Shown: positions 52,355 to 61,186, counted from the first letter of the stretch. The stretch is 64,000 bases of DNA from JADGQM01 sp964441945 (GCA_964441945.1 CAYTWB010000009.1:7287-71286); one strand, 5' to 3'. Program-made: numbers and translations. The notes: generated by a model from the letters alone, not told the origin.

Positions 52355-54334
52355 ATGATGCAGCGCTATTTCGGACCGGGAGGCCTGCTCTCCAAGAAAA
52401 TCCCCGCCTTCGAATATCGGGCATCGCAACTGGAAATGGCCCAATGCGTCTATGACTGCCTGATCAACGGAACACCCGCTCTGATCGAAGCCGGCACTGG
52501 TACCGGCAAGACCTGGGCCTATCTCATTCCGGCGATTCTGAGCGGGAAGAAAGTCGTTGTCTCAACCGGCACCAAGACCCTGCAAGACCAGGTCCTTGAT
52601 CATGACATTCCCATCCTGAAAGAGATGATCTCTCCCCGTCTGCAGGCCGTATGCCTCAAAGGCCGAAGGAATTACCTCTGCCTTCGCCGTTTCAGAGACT
52701 TCGCCTACCAGCCTACCTTCTGGAACCGCGAGGAAGCAAAGTCCTTCCGCCGTTTTCAAGACTGGGCCAACAGGACGAAGACCGGGGAACGATCCGACAT
52801 CCCCTGGCTTCCGGATCACTACCAGTTCTGGAATGAGGTCAGTTCCAGCAGTGATCAATGCCTCGGGCAGAAGTGTCAAGACCATCCGCACTGTTTCCTC
52901 GGACGGGTTCGCAGCGAAGCCTCCCGGTCAGACCTGGTCGTGGTCAACCATCATCTATTCTTCGCTGATCTGGCTTTGCGAAAGAAAGGGGCCGGGGTGC
53001 TCCCCAGCTATGATGCGGTTGTTTTTGATGAGGCCCATCAACTGGAAGACATCGTCGGAGTCTATTTCGGCCTGCAGTTCAGCAATTTGAAGGTCTTGGA
53101 GCTTGCCCGAGACCTCGACAGGCACGTTACAGCGGAACTCCAGAACGCAACCGGTCTCCGTGAAATACGAAATATCGTGCAACAACTGGAGGTCCTGGGT
53201 CGCCAGGTGCACCACTGCACCAACCGATTGCACAAATCACCAGGCCGTTATCTGCTGGATCTTGAACGCGTTGGACCGGTATTCACTGCCACCGCCAGGC
53301 AAATCATCGGAGCTCTCGACCAGCTTCGAGCCCTGCTGTCACCCTTCGCCGATCAGCACCCGGTCTCTGAATTGCTGATCAACCGCAGCCAGGAGATGGG
53401 GGCGGCAATCCATGAGGTCCTCGACCAGCGCGATCCATCCCTTGTCTACTGGTATGATCTGAATCAGCATGCCGTTTTCGTCCATGGTACACCGGTCCGT
53501 ATAGACTCCATCCTCAAGCAGGAAGTATTTTCAAGAACGCGTGCTTCCATCTTCACCTCTGCCACGCTCTCAGTGGCCGGTTCCTTCGATTTCCTGCGAG
53601 AAGCTCTCGGCATTCCCCAGGGTAGCAGGGAGCGGATCTTGCCGTCTCCATTCTGTTTTCGGGAACAGGCGATGCTGTACGTTCCTTCCGATTTTCCTGA
53701 GCCGCAAGACCCGGGCTTTTGCCGGAGGCTTTCCCTGGAGGCAGTCGAAATCCTTTTGAAAAGTCGAGGGCGGGCGCTTCTGCTGTTCACCAGTTATCGG
53801 AACATGAATGAAGTCTATCAAAAGCTCAAGGACCACCTCCCTTTCACCATTCTCATGCAGGGCCAGAAGCCAAAGCGCATTCTTCTTGCCGAATTCAAGG
53901 AAAAGATCGATTCGGTCCTGCTGGCAACCAGTTCCTTCTGGCAGGGGGTCGATGTCCCGGGCGAAGCCCTGAGCTGCCTGCTGATCGACAAGCTTCCGTT
54001 CGAAGTCCCCGACGACCCTTTGATTGCCGCCAGAATGGCGCACCTGACAAAAGAGGGCAAAAGCGCTTTCTACCACTACCAGATCCCAAGGGCCACCATT
54101 CAGCTGAAACAGGGAGTCGGCCGGCTCATTCGCTCTTCTCGAGACCGTGGAGTCATCGCCATTTTCGATGTCCGTCTGCTCAGGAAAAGCTACGGCCGGA
54201 TTTTCCTCGACAGCCTGCCCCCATGTCGATTTGTTCAGGAAAAAGAGACGATCGGCGCCTTCTTCCAGGAAGCACCGCCTGACGGCAATCACCTGCCGGA
54301 CCTTGAGCCGGGTGCACTCGTCGCATCGGAATGA
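52355..54334 (+). CDS. dinG: DinG-family ATP-dependent DNA helicase
   Basis: 659-aa superfamily-2 helicase of the XPD/DinG type. Walker A EAGTGTGKT at 45-53, DEAH box at 225-228 and an iron-sulfur cluster domain between motifs Ia and II with cysteines in RNYLC and DQCLGQKCQDHPHC. C-terminal helicase motifs include SFWQGVDVPGEALSC and QGVGRLIRS. It unwinds 5'-tailed DNA, R-loops and G-quadruplexes; NO-sensitive clusters are known in DinG. ATG at 52355 behind CCTGGAGCTCA; the frame is open upstream to 52205 inside the PBP gene, which is a shadow. Confidence 0.92.
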   Translation: MMQRYFGPGGLLSKKIPAFEYRASQLEMAQCVYDCLINGTPALIEAGTGTGKTWAYLIPAILSGKKVVVSTGTKTLQDQVLDHDIPILKEMISPRLQAVCLKGRRNYLCLRRFRDFAYQPTFWNREEAKSFRRFQDWANRTKTGERSDIPWLPDHYQFWNEVSSSSDQCLGQKCQDHPHCFLGRVRSEASRSDLVVVNHHLFFADLALRKKGAGVLPSYDAVVFDEAHQLEDIVGVYFGLQFSNLKVLELARDLDRHVTAELQNATGLREIRNIVQQLEVLGRQVHHCTNRLHKSPGRYLLDLERVGPVFTATARQIIGALDQLRALLSPFADQHPVSELLINRSQEMGAAIHEVLDQRDPSLVYWYDLNQHAVFVHGTPVRIDSILKQEVFSRTRASIFTSATLSVAGSFDFLREALGIPQGSRERILPSPFCFREQAMLYVPSDFPEPQDPGFCRRLSLEAVEILLKSRGRALLLFTSYRNMNEVYQKLKDHLPFTILMQGQKPKRILLAEFKEKIDSVLLATSSFWQGVDVPGEALSCLLIDKLPFEVPDDPLIAARMAHLTKEGKSAFYHYQIPRATIQLKQGVGRLIRSSRDRGVIAIFDVRLLRKSYGRIFLDSLPPCRFVQEKETIGAFFQEAPPDGNHLPDLEPGALVASE

Positions 54335-54671
54335 TCTGGACGGTGATACGATCGGACCTTGGGCCTCGCCGTTCGAGCGCCTCTTTGGGAAACGCCGACG
54401 CTACTCTCCGGAGGGTCCTTTTCCAGGAGACCTGGAGCATGACTTCGTCGAATTGCCCACAGGACTATCGGGATGGCTTCCTGAAGCCCCGGTGGCCCCC
54501 GTCCATGTCTCTGAATGCGAAGTCCCGGGGAAACACCTTAGGGCCTTAGAGCTATTCAGTGACCGTGCCCGACCGTTCACCTTCATCGTCGTTGAAGAGC
54601 GGGCTTTTGATAATCCTCAATGTATTGGGTGGGGTGCCGGCCCAAGCGGCCCACATTCAGCATCTCGTTGA
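54312..54671 (+). CDS. Doubtful hypothetical ORF after dinG
   Basis: A GTG-started frame of 119 codons that overlaps the dinG 3' end by 23 bases. Composition is plausible for a protein (high third-position GC, acidic and aromatic residues: LEHDFVELPTGLSGWLPEAP), but there is no good ribosome-binding site and I recognise no domain. It may be noise. The following minus-strand flavoprotein gene ends at 54707, so the stretch would otherwise be an unexplained gap of about 370 bases. Confidence 0.25.
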   Translation: MHSSHRNDLDGDTIGPWASPFERLFGKRRRYSPEGPFPGDLEHDFVELPTGLSGWLPEAPVAPVHVSECEVPGKHLRALELFSDRARPFTFIVVEERAFDNPQCIGWGAGPSGPHSASR

Positions 54672-54706
54672 GGAGGCTTTCTCGATCCATGAGATTGCAG
54701 GCGAGC

Positions 54707-55582
54707 TCACTCTATGCCTCCCCGCTCGACGGTCTTCTTGCTTCTGATCCATGTCCCCGTCTGCGTGTAGTGCCGTGTGATCTCTTTGAGCTCATTGCGC
54801 CTTTCCAGGAACCTTTCTTTCATCCCCCGCAACCACCTGGTGTGGCGCGCAACATCTTCACAGGTGAAAAAGAGGGGGTGCTCGCCCGGAACAGTGTGAA
54901 TCTCCAGTCCCTCACTCGTGGCCCGATAATGACCCGAGCTGCTGCACAGCATGCACCGCACACGGCCGTCACCGAAGAAGCGAAAGGTGTCTCCCCCACA
55001 TAGAGGACATCTCGGGATCTCCGGGTCCTTCTCCTCTCCGCCATCAGTGATTGCCCCGGCCAGACGTTGAGCTGCAAGCCTTCCCTCACTTTCAAGGAAG
55101 ATCTCACCGGGGAGCGCACCATAGAGGACATCCGTACCTCTCAAATCTGCAAACGTCAGTCTGATAAAGCTTTCTAACGCCAGCCCCGTGTATCCTTCCA
55201 GCTCCCTGATCCCCGCAATGGCCACCCCTACGGCGGGCTTCCGCCAGAGCCTTTCCGCATGCGCATAGAAGGCAAGCCCTCGGTCCAGAAAGCGCTTGAG
55301 ACTGGCATTGGGGCCCAACAGGTACGTCGGAGCAGCCACAACGTATGCATCGCAATCAACAAGGGCTTGCAGAGCGGCGTGAAAGTCGTCATCCTGGATG
55401 CATCGCATTTCTCCGAACAGGCATTGATAACAGGCTTTGCAGGGCCGAATGTCCAGTTCCGGAAGCCGCATGAGAGTCAGGTCCCAGTCACCCTTTAGCT
55501 GCCGATAGAGCTCCTTGACAAAAAGCTCCGAGTTCCCGAACCTTCTGGGTGAGCACACGATGCCTAAAAGCTCCCTAGTCAT
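54707..55582 (-). CDS. Flavodoxin-like NAD(P)H-dependent FMN reductase with C-terminal zinc ribbon
   Basis: 291-aa protein. The N-terminal flavodoxin-like domain begins LLGIVCSPRRFGNSELFV (phosphate loop SPRRxGNSE) and contains the CKACYQCLFGEMRC motif near 48-61 and APTYLLGPNASLKRFLDR, as in iron-sulfur flavoproteins and WrbA/Isf relatives. A C-terminal zinc ribbon, CPLCGG and CMLC near 193-216, is an unusual addition. ATG at 55582 follows AAGGGAGCTTAGGTCT. Substrate not known. Confidence 0.78.
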   Translation of the reverse strand: MTRELLGIVCSPRRFGNSELFVKELYRQLKGDWDLTLMRLPELDIRPCKACYQCLFGEMRCIQDDDFHAALQALVDCDAYVVAAPTYLLGPNASLKRFLDRGLAFYAHAERLWRKPAVGVAIAGIRELEGYTGLALESFIRLTFADLRGTDVLYGALPGEIFLESEGRLAAQRLAGAITDGGEEKDPEIPRCPLCGGDTFRFFGDGRVRCMLCSSSGHYRATSEGLEIHTVPGEHPLFFTCEDVARHTRWLRGMKERFLERRNELKEITRHYTQTGTWIRSKKTVERGGIE

Positions 55583-55881
55583 AGACCTAAGCTCCCTTCC
55601 GTCAATTTGAAACACCGCTGGTTCGATCGAGCACTGTTTTTGGGCAAAAAAAAACTAACCAGCGGGGCTAGGACCGGTTAGTTTTTGAGGAGGAAAGAGT
55701 TGGTTTCTCTCGTTGACGTTTAATGCAGCAAGAATGATGCCATTGAGATGCATAGATGGGGAAAACTTCTTTCATGAGTTGAATCAAGGGGTCCAATGGG
55801 GGACCCTCCCAAATCCTGTTACCGGAATCGCGCCTTCCTGGCCAAATCGCGCCACAATCCCGCCATATCCCGCCACACCCT
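55583..55881. other. Intergenic region with terminator and iteron-like repeats
   Basis: 299 bases without a gene. Holds a bidirectional terminator (55650-55686), a GGGTCC/GGACCC inverted repeat (about 55789-55806) and five AATCnCGCCAC repeats (55826-55895). Confidence 0.6.
55650..55686. terminator. Bidirectional terminator
   Basis: AAAAACTAACC (55650-55660) pairs with GGTTAGTTTTT (55676-55686); A-rich on one side and T-rich on the other, so it can end transcripts from either strand. Confidence 0.85.
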
Positions 55882-55895
55882 TCAAATCACGCCAC
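55826..55895. repeat. Five iteron-like AATCnCGCCAC repeats
   Basis: Copies begin at 55826, 55845, 55856, 55866 and 55885, variants of AATC[G/C/A]CGCCAC. Intervals are 19, 11, 10 and 19 bases, near one or two helical turns. Could be protein-binding iterons or terminal multiple repeats of an IS21-type element; the last copy overlaps the remnant glycosyltransferase stop codon. Confidence 0.5.
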
Positions 55896-56043
55896 TTTGT
55901 TTAACCGCCGCCCACAGCCGGTCCCATAGAAAGGCAGCATAGCGGTCGGCCATGGTCCGCCATTGAAGGTTTTCCAATACAAATTCCCTGCCATTGCTTC
56001 CCCAAGAACTCCGTGCCGTCGGATAATCCAGGTGAAAGACGGG
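55882..56043 (-). pseudogene. Glycosyltransferase 3'-end remnant
   Basis: A 53-codon minus-strand tail that reads like the C-terminus of a GT4 glycosyltransferase: HLDYPTARSSWGSNGREFV, then LENLQWRTMADRYAAFLWDR and a stop at 55882. It begins 3 bases after the GT2 gene's stop with no start codon or ribosome-binding site, so it is a gene fragment left by deletion or rearrangement rather than a gene. The match to GT4 C-termini is by pattern only. Confidence 0.55.
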
Positions 56044-56045
56044 GG

Positions 56046-56909
56046 CTACTCCTCTTTCTCGCTTCGGTCGTACCTTAGCTGTGTTATCTGTTCGCTCACC
56101 AGCCCGATCATGAAAATGATCACGGAGGTAATCAGCAACAGTGCGGACATGTTCGTGAACCGTTCGGCGGTGATATAGGTGTAAGCATAATTGCCGAAAC
56201 CCAGTATGAAGAAAACAAGACTGACAGGCATAAAAATGCGAATGGGTGAGAAAAAGGTGATGATCTTTATGAGGATCAAAAAAAACCGGGTGCCATCACT
56301 CAATATCCGAATCTTGCTCTTTCCCTCCATGCGTTTCTTGACCTGGATGGGAACATAACAGACCGTGCGGCCGCTTCGCATAAAAGCCAGGGTCATGGTC
56401 GTCGGATAGGAAAAGGAGTTTGGGAGAAGGTAAAGGTAGCGGATCACCGTCTCTCTCTTGACCACTCTGAATCCGGAAGTCAGGTCCTTGATCGGAAACC
56501 GGGTTGCGTAGCGTGCAATCCGATTATAGATTTGATTGGCCAGGTACCGGAAACGCCCGGCATGGCCTTCCGGGCTGCGAGCCCCCACAACCAGGTCATA
56601 TTGCTCGGAGGCTTCCACAAGTCTTGGGATATCCGCCGGGTCATGCTGCCCATCCCCGTCCATGAGTACAATCCTGTCCCCTGACGCCAGGCGAATACCC
56701 GTCTTAACGGCAGCACCATTTCCAATGTTATAGGGATGGCTCCATACGTATGCCCCTGCATCCCGCGCGACCTTGCCGCTCTCATCCGTCGATCCGTCGT
56801 CAACCACCAGGATTTCCGCATCGGGAACAGAGTTGCGGATCCCACGAACGGTTTCCCCAATGGCTTGAGCCTCATTGTAGACCGGAATCACAACCGATAT
56901 CTTCATCAC
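56046..56909 (-). CDS. Glycosyltransferase family 2 (polyprenyl-phosphate sugar synthase-like)
   Basis: 287-aa inverting GT-A transferase. Motifs: VVIPVYNEAQAIGETV at 6-21, VVDDGSTD near 36-43 (nucleotide binding), DGDGQHDP near 83-90 and the LTSGFRV substrate loop near 142-148. Two C-terminal transmembrane segments (about 224-246 and 256-276) match dolichyl/undecaprenyl-phosphate mannose or glucose synthases. It would charge undecaprenyl phosphate with a sugar. ATG at 56909 or the next codon. The deleted GT4 gene's tail is just downstream. Confidence 0.88.
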   Translation of the reverse strand: MMKISVVIPVYNEAQAIGETVRGIRNSVPDAEILVVDDGSTDESGKVARDAGAYVWSHPYNIGNGAAVKTGIRLASGDRIVLMDGDGQHDPADIPRLVEASEQYDLVVGARSPEGHAGRFRYLANQIYNRIARYATRFPIKDLTSGFRVVKRETVIRYLYLLPNSFSYPTTMTLAFMRSGRTVCYVPIQVKKRMEGKSKIRILSDGTRFFLILIKIITFFSPIRIFMPVSLVFFILGFGNYAYTYITAERFTNMSALLLITSVIIFMIGLVSEQITQLRYDRSEKEE

Positions 56910-57017
56910 ATCAAATCCCTATACCCTGACATCTATCGGGGATACCTGGTGTCGAGAAGAGCGGCAGCAGCCTCCATGACACCGGTTCGATGCGCCTGGA
57001 CGGCAAAAAACGAAAAC

Positions 57018-57524
57018 TCAGCGGTTCCCAGGCGCAAGGATCAGCTGTGCTTCTGCCTTGAACTTTTCCATCTCGTTCTTCCAGTGAAGCCGCTCATCCT
57101 CGCCGGAGGCAGCCTCCAGGAGTTGCCTGGCGCGTTCTTTGCCTGCTTCCAGCACCAGGAGCCGCATCTTTTCATCACTGCTCAACGTCTCTCTGTCTCT
57201 TGTCTCAGGCGCCTTACGATGATCCGGGCCGGCATTGGCTGTTTGGCCGGGATCGGTCTGTTCGGGTTGCCCCTTTCTCCTCAACCCCACGTCCAGGGGC
57301 TGCGACACCGCTTTCTCTTGTACGGTGTTTTCTGAGGCCCAGGCTTGCGGAGTGTCTCTCTCGCCGGGCAGGACCTTGGCGGGTACCCCTTTCGGGGGGG
57401 CCTGATCACTGATGTGAGGTATTCCGTGTTCGTCGGTCCACATGTAGATGCTCTTCGCATGGCATGGGGCCGTGATGAAAAAGACCGAAATAGACAAAAC
57501 CAAAGCAACGGGTGAGATCCTCAT
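57018..57524 (-). CDS. DUF4124-domain exported protein
   Basis: 168-aa protein with signal peptide (VALVLSISVFFITAPCHA) followed by a DUF4124 motif, IYMWTDEHGIPHISDQAPP, near 26-45. The rest is a charged, helical region (Glu/Lys/Arg-rich, about 100-168). DUF4124 is a small beta domain found at the N-terminus of exported proteins; function unknown. ATG at 57524 gives a proper signal peptide; an earlier ATG at 57599 with AAGGA upstream would add 25 hydrophilic residues. Confidence 0.65.
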   Translation of the reverse strand: MRISPVALVLSISVFFITAPCHAKSIYMWTDEHGIPHISDQAPPKGVPAKVLPGERDTPQAWASENTVQEKAVSQPLDVGLRRKGQPEQTDPGQTANAGPDHRKAPETRDRETLSSDEKMRLLVLEAGKERARQLLEAASGEDERLHWKNEMEKFKAEAQLILAPGNR

Positions 57525-57623
57525 AGCCTGTTTCCCAGGTCGATCGGCAGAAGAAAACGGCTTCTTCGGTCCTTTAGAACCATAGAAAGCGCTTTTCATT
57601 CAGTGCCGGTCCTTCTCTTCCTC

Positions 57624-58055
57624 TCAGACATCAAGAACAACTAATGCTTCCCAGCCTCTTGAGGATTGTTCCACTTTAAACCGGTGCATGGTGACCGCTT
57701 TGACGTCCACAACCAGGTCGTGCTTCCGCGGGTCGATCTCCTCGCCGCAGGCTTCGGCAAGCAGCAGGAACCGATCACACCGTCTCGTGATCCGAACGTC
57801 TGAAACTCGCAACAACAGCCGCTGAGCATCTTTGTGAAAAACCAACTCCTGCAGCAGATCAAAGAGCAGCATCTCGATTTCGTCTGCATCGCATTGAAGG
57901 GGGCGCCGTTCGGACCGACCAATGGTATCGAGATCGGATACCATGGCGTTCATCACAGCCTCGGCAGAGGCCACAAACATCTCTTCCACGGTAGCTCCCC
58001 ACGCTTCAAAAGCTACATCTGCGGTAGCGATATCTTCAAGATAACGGTACGGCAT
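57624..58055 (-). CDS. Archease
   Basis: 143-aa protein of the archease fold, which accelerates guanylylation of the RNA ligase RtcB and lets it turn over. The N-terminal signature, normally DHTADVGI, reads EDIATADVAFEAWG near 7-20, keeping the metal-binding TAD aspartate but not the usual histidine; EEIDPRKHDL near 104 and DVKAVTMHRFKVEQ near 114-127 match the family's C-terminal half. Pairing with rtcB 21 bases upstream is the classic arrangement. ATG at 58055. Confidence 0.87.
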   Translation of the reverse strand: MPYRYLEDIATADVAFEAWGATVEEMFVASAEAVMNAMVSDLDTIGRSERRPLQCDADEIEMLLFDLLQELVFHKDAQRLLLRVSDVRITRRCDRFLLLAEACGEEIDPRKHDLVVDVKAVTMHRFKVEQSSRGWEALVVLDV

Positions 58056-58076
58056 AAGCGGATTTCCGTTACCCTG

Positions 58077-59537
58077 CTAACCCTTAACCACACCAACCGG
58101 AGTCAGACGGACCACCCGTTTGCTGATCCCGGCCAGCTCCGTCGCCTCCACGACCTCGTCGATGTTCTTGTAAGCGGGACCGGCTTCTTCAGCAAGGCCG
58201 GCGTATGAAGCGGTGCGAACGTAAATGCCTCGATCTTCCATATCCTGCCGCAGTTGCTTGCCGTGAAACCGCTTCTTGGCCTGAGCACGGCTCATCGTGC
58301 GCCCGCTGCCGTGAGCGGTGCTGAAAAAGGTCTCGCAGGCACTCGCAACACCGGTCAGCACATAGGAGCCGGTTTCCATGCTGCCGCCGAGGATAACCGG
58401 CTGCCCGGCTGCCCTGTATTGTTCCGGCAAATCCTTGTGCCCGGGGCCCAGGGCCCTCGTTGCCCCTTTGCGGTGCACCAGAATTTCGCGTGGTTTCCCG
58501 CCGACCAGGTGTGTTTCCAGTTTGGCCGTATTGTGCGCCACGTCGTAGACCTGGTGCATGCCAAGCTCGGCCGGATCTTTGCCGAACAGATCGGAAAAGA
58601 CTTCCCGAATGCGATGGAGGATCACCTGCCGGTTGGCAAAAGACATATTGACGGCCGCTTTCATGGCTGCGAAGTAGTCCTGTCCTTCGGGTGAGGTGAA
58701 GGGGGCGCACGCCAGTTCACGATCCAGGGTTTTGATGCCGTATTTCTTCTCCATGACCTTTAAAAAGCGCTGCAGGTAGTCGGTTGCCACCTGGTGTCCA
58801 AAACCCCGGCTGCCACAATGAAACATCAGCACCACCTGGTTGGGCATGCTTATTCCAAAGGCCCTGGCAATCTCGGCATCAAAGACATTCTCGGGCTTTG
58901 CCACCTGAATCTCGAGATAGTGATTGCCGGACCCGAGTGTCCCAATCTGTTTGAAACCTCTCTCCACCGCCTTGCTGCTGATTTTGGAAGCATCGGCGCC
59001 GGGAAAGCAGCCGTTTTCTTCCGTACGTTCAAGGTCCTCTTCCCACCCATATCCGTTTTGGACGCACCAACCCGCACCCTGCTCTACGACACGACGGAAT
59101 TCGTTCTGCGATATCTTCACAAAACCGGTGCTTCCCACTCCCGCCGGAACGCGCGCAAAGAGCCTGTCCACCAGGTCCCGGAGATGAGGCTTCACCTCAT
59201 CATAGGTCAGGTTGGTCAGAACGAGGCGCATGCCACAGTTGATATCAAATCCAATGCCTCCCGGCGAAATGACCCCACTCCCGGGGTCCATGCCGGCCAC
59301 ACCACCGATGGGGAAGCCATATCCCCAGTGGCCGTCGGGCATGCAAAAGGCATGGTGGATGATACCCGGCAGGGTGGCGACATTGGTCACCTGATCGATG
59401 ACCCCGCCGTCCATCTCTTCAAGAAGCTTTTGTGTGGCGTAGATCCGTGCCGGGACACGCATGCCATCCTTATACGACGGAGGGATCTCCCATACGGCAT
59501 CGGATATTTTCAGAAGTTTTTCTATTTTTTTCTCCAT
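58077..59537 (-). CDS. rtcB: RNA-splicing ligase RtcB
   Basis: 486-aa ligase that joins 2',3'-cyclic phosphate and 5'-OH RNA ends using GTP and manganese. Metal and guanylate residues are conserved: FDINCGMRL (Asp98, Cys101), GSGNHYLE near 203, HCGSRGFG near 236, AHN near 333, HRKGATRA at 355-362 and TAHGSGR, in which His409 corresponds to the guanylylated His404 of the Pyrococcus enzyme. The C-terminus is the typical VVKG. ATG at 59537; an ATG seven codons earlier exists. With archease downstream it forms a repair/splicing pair; no RtcR regulator is nearby. Confidence 0.95.
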   Translation of the reverse strand: MEKKIEKLLKISDAVWEIPPSYKDGMRVPARIYATQKLLEEMDGGVIDQVTNVATLPGIIHHAFCMPDGHWGYGFPIGGVAGMDPGSGVISPGGIGFDINCGMRLVLTNLTYDEVKPHLRDLVDRLFARVPAGVGSTGFVKISQNEFRRVVEQGAGWCVQNGYGWEEDLERTEENGCFPGADASKISSKAVERGFKQIGTLGSGNHYLEIQVAKPENVFDAEIARAFGISMPNQVVLMFHCGSRGFGHQVATDYLQRFLKVMEKKYGIKTLDRELACAPFTSPEGQDYFAAMKAAVNMSFANRQVILHRIREVFSDLFGKDPAELGMHQVYDVAHNTAKLETHLVGGKPREILVHRKGATRALGPGHKDLPEQYRAAGQPVILGGSMETGSYVLTGVASACETFFSTAHGSGRTMSRAQAKKRFHGKQLRQDMEDRGIYVRTASYAGLAEEAGPAYKNIDEVVEATELAGISKRVVRLTPVGVVKG

Positions 59538-59619
59538 GACGTGTGCGCCTTTCATCACCGTTCACCGTTTGGCCCAACCCGGCAGCTCATGCCGAACCGG
59601 CCTGCCGGCAGCCCTTCGG

Positions 59620-60423
59620 CTAGATGCGATAATGAAGCTCACTTCTCAGGGACTGACCTGCCGCGAGCCTTCCAGCCGCATCTTCGATTATCTTGCGCTC
59701 TTTCGGACTGTGCAAAACACCGCGGAGCACAATGTCCTTGCCGTCATATTCGACATCCAGCAAGGGAACAAAGAGTGACGGGTTCGTGAGGAGCCCCGCC
59801 TTGATCTTTGCCGCAACGGCACGCATCAGGAGCAGTTTCTTGGCGTCATCGGTGTTGAAACGGTCTGTTTCGGCGAGAATATCCTGTATCCAGGACGCCA
59901 CAGCTTCAATGGAGCGCGTTCCCGTGTCAATCACCCGATCGTACTCCTCAGGATTATCCCAGTGCCTGCGGTACAGGGAATGAATGAAGCATGACCTCTC
60001 TGAGTCTTTCTTCTCGATCATCCATTCGGCAGTCGCACGGGTTAAGGAATCCCTTCCCATCACCGCCACGATCCTGTGCTCCAAAGGGGCAACAACATGA
60101 ATCCTCAATGAATGAGGGATGCCGTTCAGAAGAAAATTCGCCCCCATTCCCATGATCACCGCTCTATCGTTTGCTGCTCGACTCAAAACGGCACTCTGAA
60201 GCAAAGCGCCAAACCCCCTGAACGACCAGTCGTATTTTTCCCAAATGGTGGGACAATGCTCATCCAACCCCTCGCTCCATTCCTCCCACTTTTCACCTGC
60301 CGCTCGAATATCGTTGAGAATGATCTCCCGATCCACACATTCATACTTCAAGGCATCAGCGACCCTTCGACCGATTTCGCTGCCGCCGCTTCCAAACTCT
60401 CTCGACACGGTTAGAATAGCCAT
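59620..60423 (-). CDS. Cytidylate kinase-like protein with C-terminal BON domain
   Basis: 267-aa protein. The N-terminal part matches the cytidylate kinase-like family (Cytidylate_kin2): TVSREFGSGGSEIGRRVADAL near 5-25 with the degenerate P-loop typical of that family, and RRHWDNPEEYDRVIDTG near 156-172. Residues about 200-267 fit a BON domain (IKAGLLTNPSLFVPLLDVEYDGKDIVLRGVL), normally found in envelope and stress proteins. The combination is unusual. ATG at 60423 with GAGGAAACC upstream. It overlaps nothing but follows the TerC gene closely; the ATG lies within 8 bases of its stop. Confidence 0.75.
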   Translation of the reverse strand: MAILTVSREFGSGGSEIGRRVADALKYECVDREIILNDIRAAGEKWEEWSEGLDEHCPTIWEKYDWSFRGFGALLQSAVLSRAANDRAVIMGMGANFLLNGIPHSLRIHVVAPLEHRIVAVMGRDSLTRATAEWMIEKKDSERSCFIHSLYRRHWDNPEEYDRVIDTGTRSIEAVASWIQDILAETDRFNTDDAKKLLLMRAVAAKIKAGLLTNPSLFVPLLDVEYDGKDIVLRGVLHSPKERKIIEDAAGRLAAGQSLRSELHYRI

Positions 60424-60430
60424 GGTTTCC

Positions 60431-61186
60431 TCATTCACTCTGGTCCGAACCGGTGGAAAGCTGAGGCTCGTTCAAAAGCGCACTCGCCTTCTCAGATCGC
60501 ACCAGCCACCTCATCCACAGTTTGCCCACAACAATGACGCCAACTGCCAGGGTTGCTTCCACTGCATATTGAAAGACATGGGTGGGAGCCAGGAAATGGA
60601 CGACAACCGGATCGGTCATGATCATCTCGCCGCCCACTTTCCCAAGTATTGCAGCACCCAGATAGATGATGATGGGATAACGATCCATCAGCATCGAGAG
60701 CAGGTTGCTGGTGAATACGATCAAGGGGATACTCAGTCCCAATCCAAACAGCAAGAGGAAGAGGTTGCCCTGAGAAGCACCTGCCACCGCCAGCATGTTA
60801 TCGGTGGACATGGTGATATCGGCAATCACGATGACCTTGATGACCTGAAAAATGGTCGTGGCTTCTTTGCGCATCCCCTCCTCAGGAACTCCCTCTACGA
60901 AGAGCTTCACCGCGATCCAGAGAATGAGCATGCCGCCAACCAGCTTGATGTAGTTGATCTGAAGGAGCTGAGCGATGAAAAAAGTCAGCACTACCCTGAG
61001 GAGAACGGCAGCACCGGCCCCAAAGAGAATCCCTTTCTTTCGCTGTTCCTGGGGAAGCGACCTCACCGCCATGGCTATCACCACGGCATTGTCTCCGGCC
61101 AGAATCAGATCGATCACGACAATGCTGAGAAACCCCGACACAAACTGCCAGTCAAAACTTATCGTACCCAACCATCCCAGATCCAA
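60431..61186 (-). CDS. TerC-family membrane protein
   Basis: 251-aa integral membrane protein of the TerC/Alx/YjbE family, about seven transmembrane segments. Two conserved acidic-asparagine motifs face each other in the membrane: DLILAGDNAVV (26-36) and ADITMSTDNMLAVAG near 118-132. Family members export manganese or metal ions coupled to membrane homeostasis, and form complexes with tellurite-resistance proteins; the specific substrate here is inferred. ATG at 61186. Confidence 0.88.
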   Translation of the reverse strand: MDLGWLGTISFDWQFVSGFLSIVVIDLILAGDNAVVIAMAVRSLPQEQRKKGILFGAGAAVLLRVVLTFFIAQLLQINYIKLVGGMLILWIAVKLFVEGVPEEGMRKEATTIFQVIKVIVIADITMSTDNMLAVAGASQGNLFLLLFGLGLSIPLIVFTSNLLSMLMDRYPIIIYLGAAILGKVGGEMIMTDPVVVHFLAPTHVFQYAVEATLAVGVIVVGKLWMRWLVRSEKASALLNEPQLSTGSDQSE

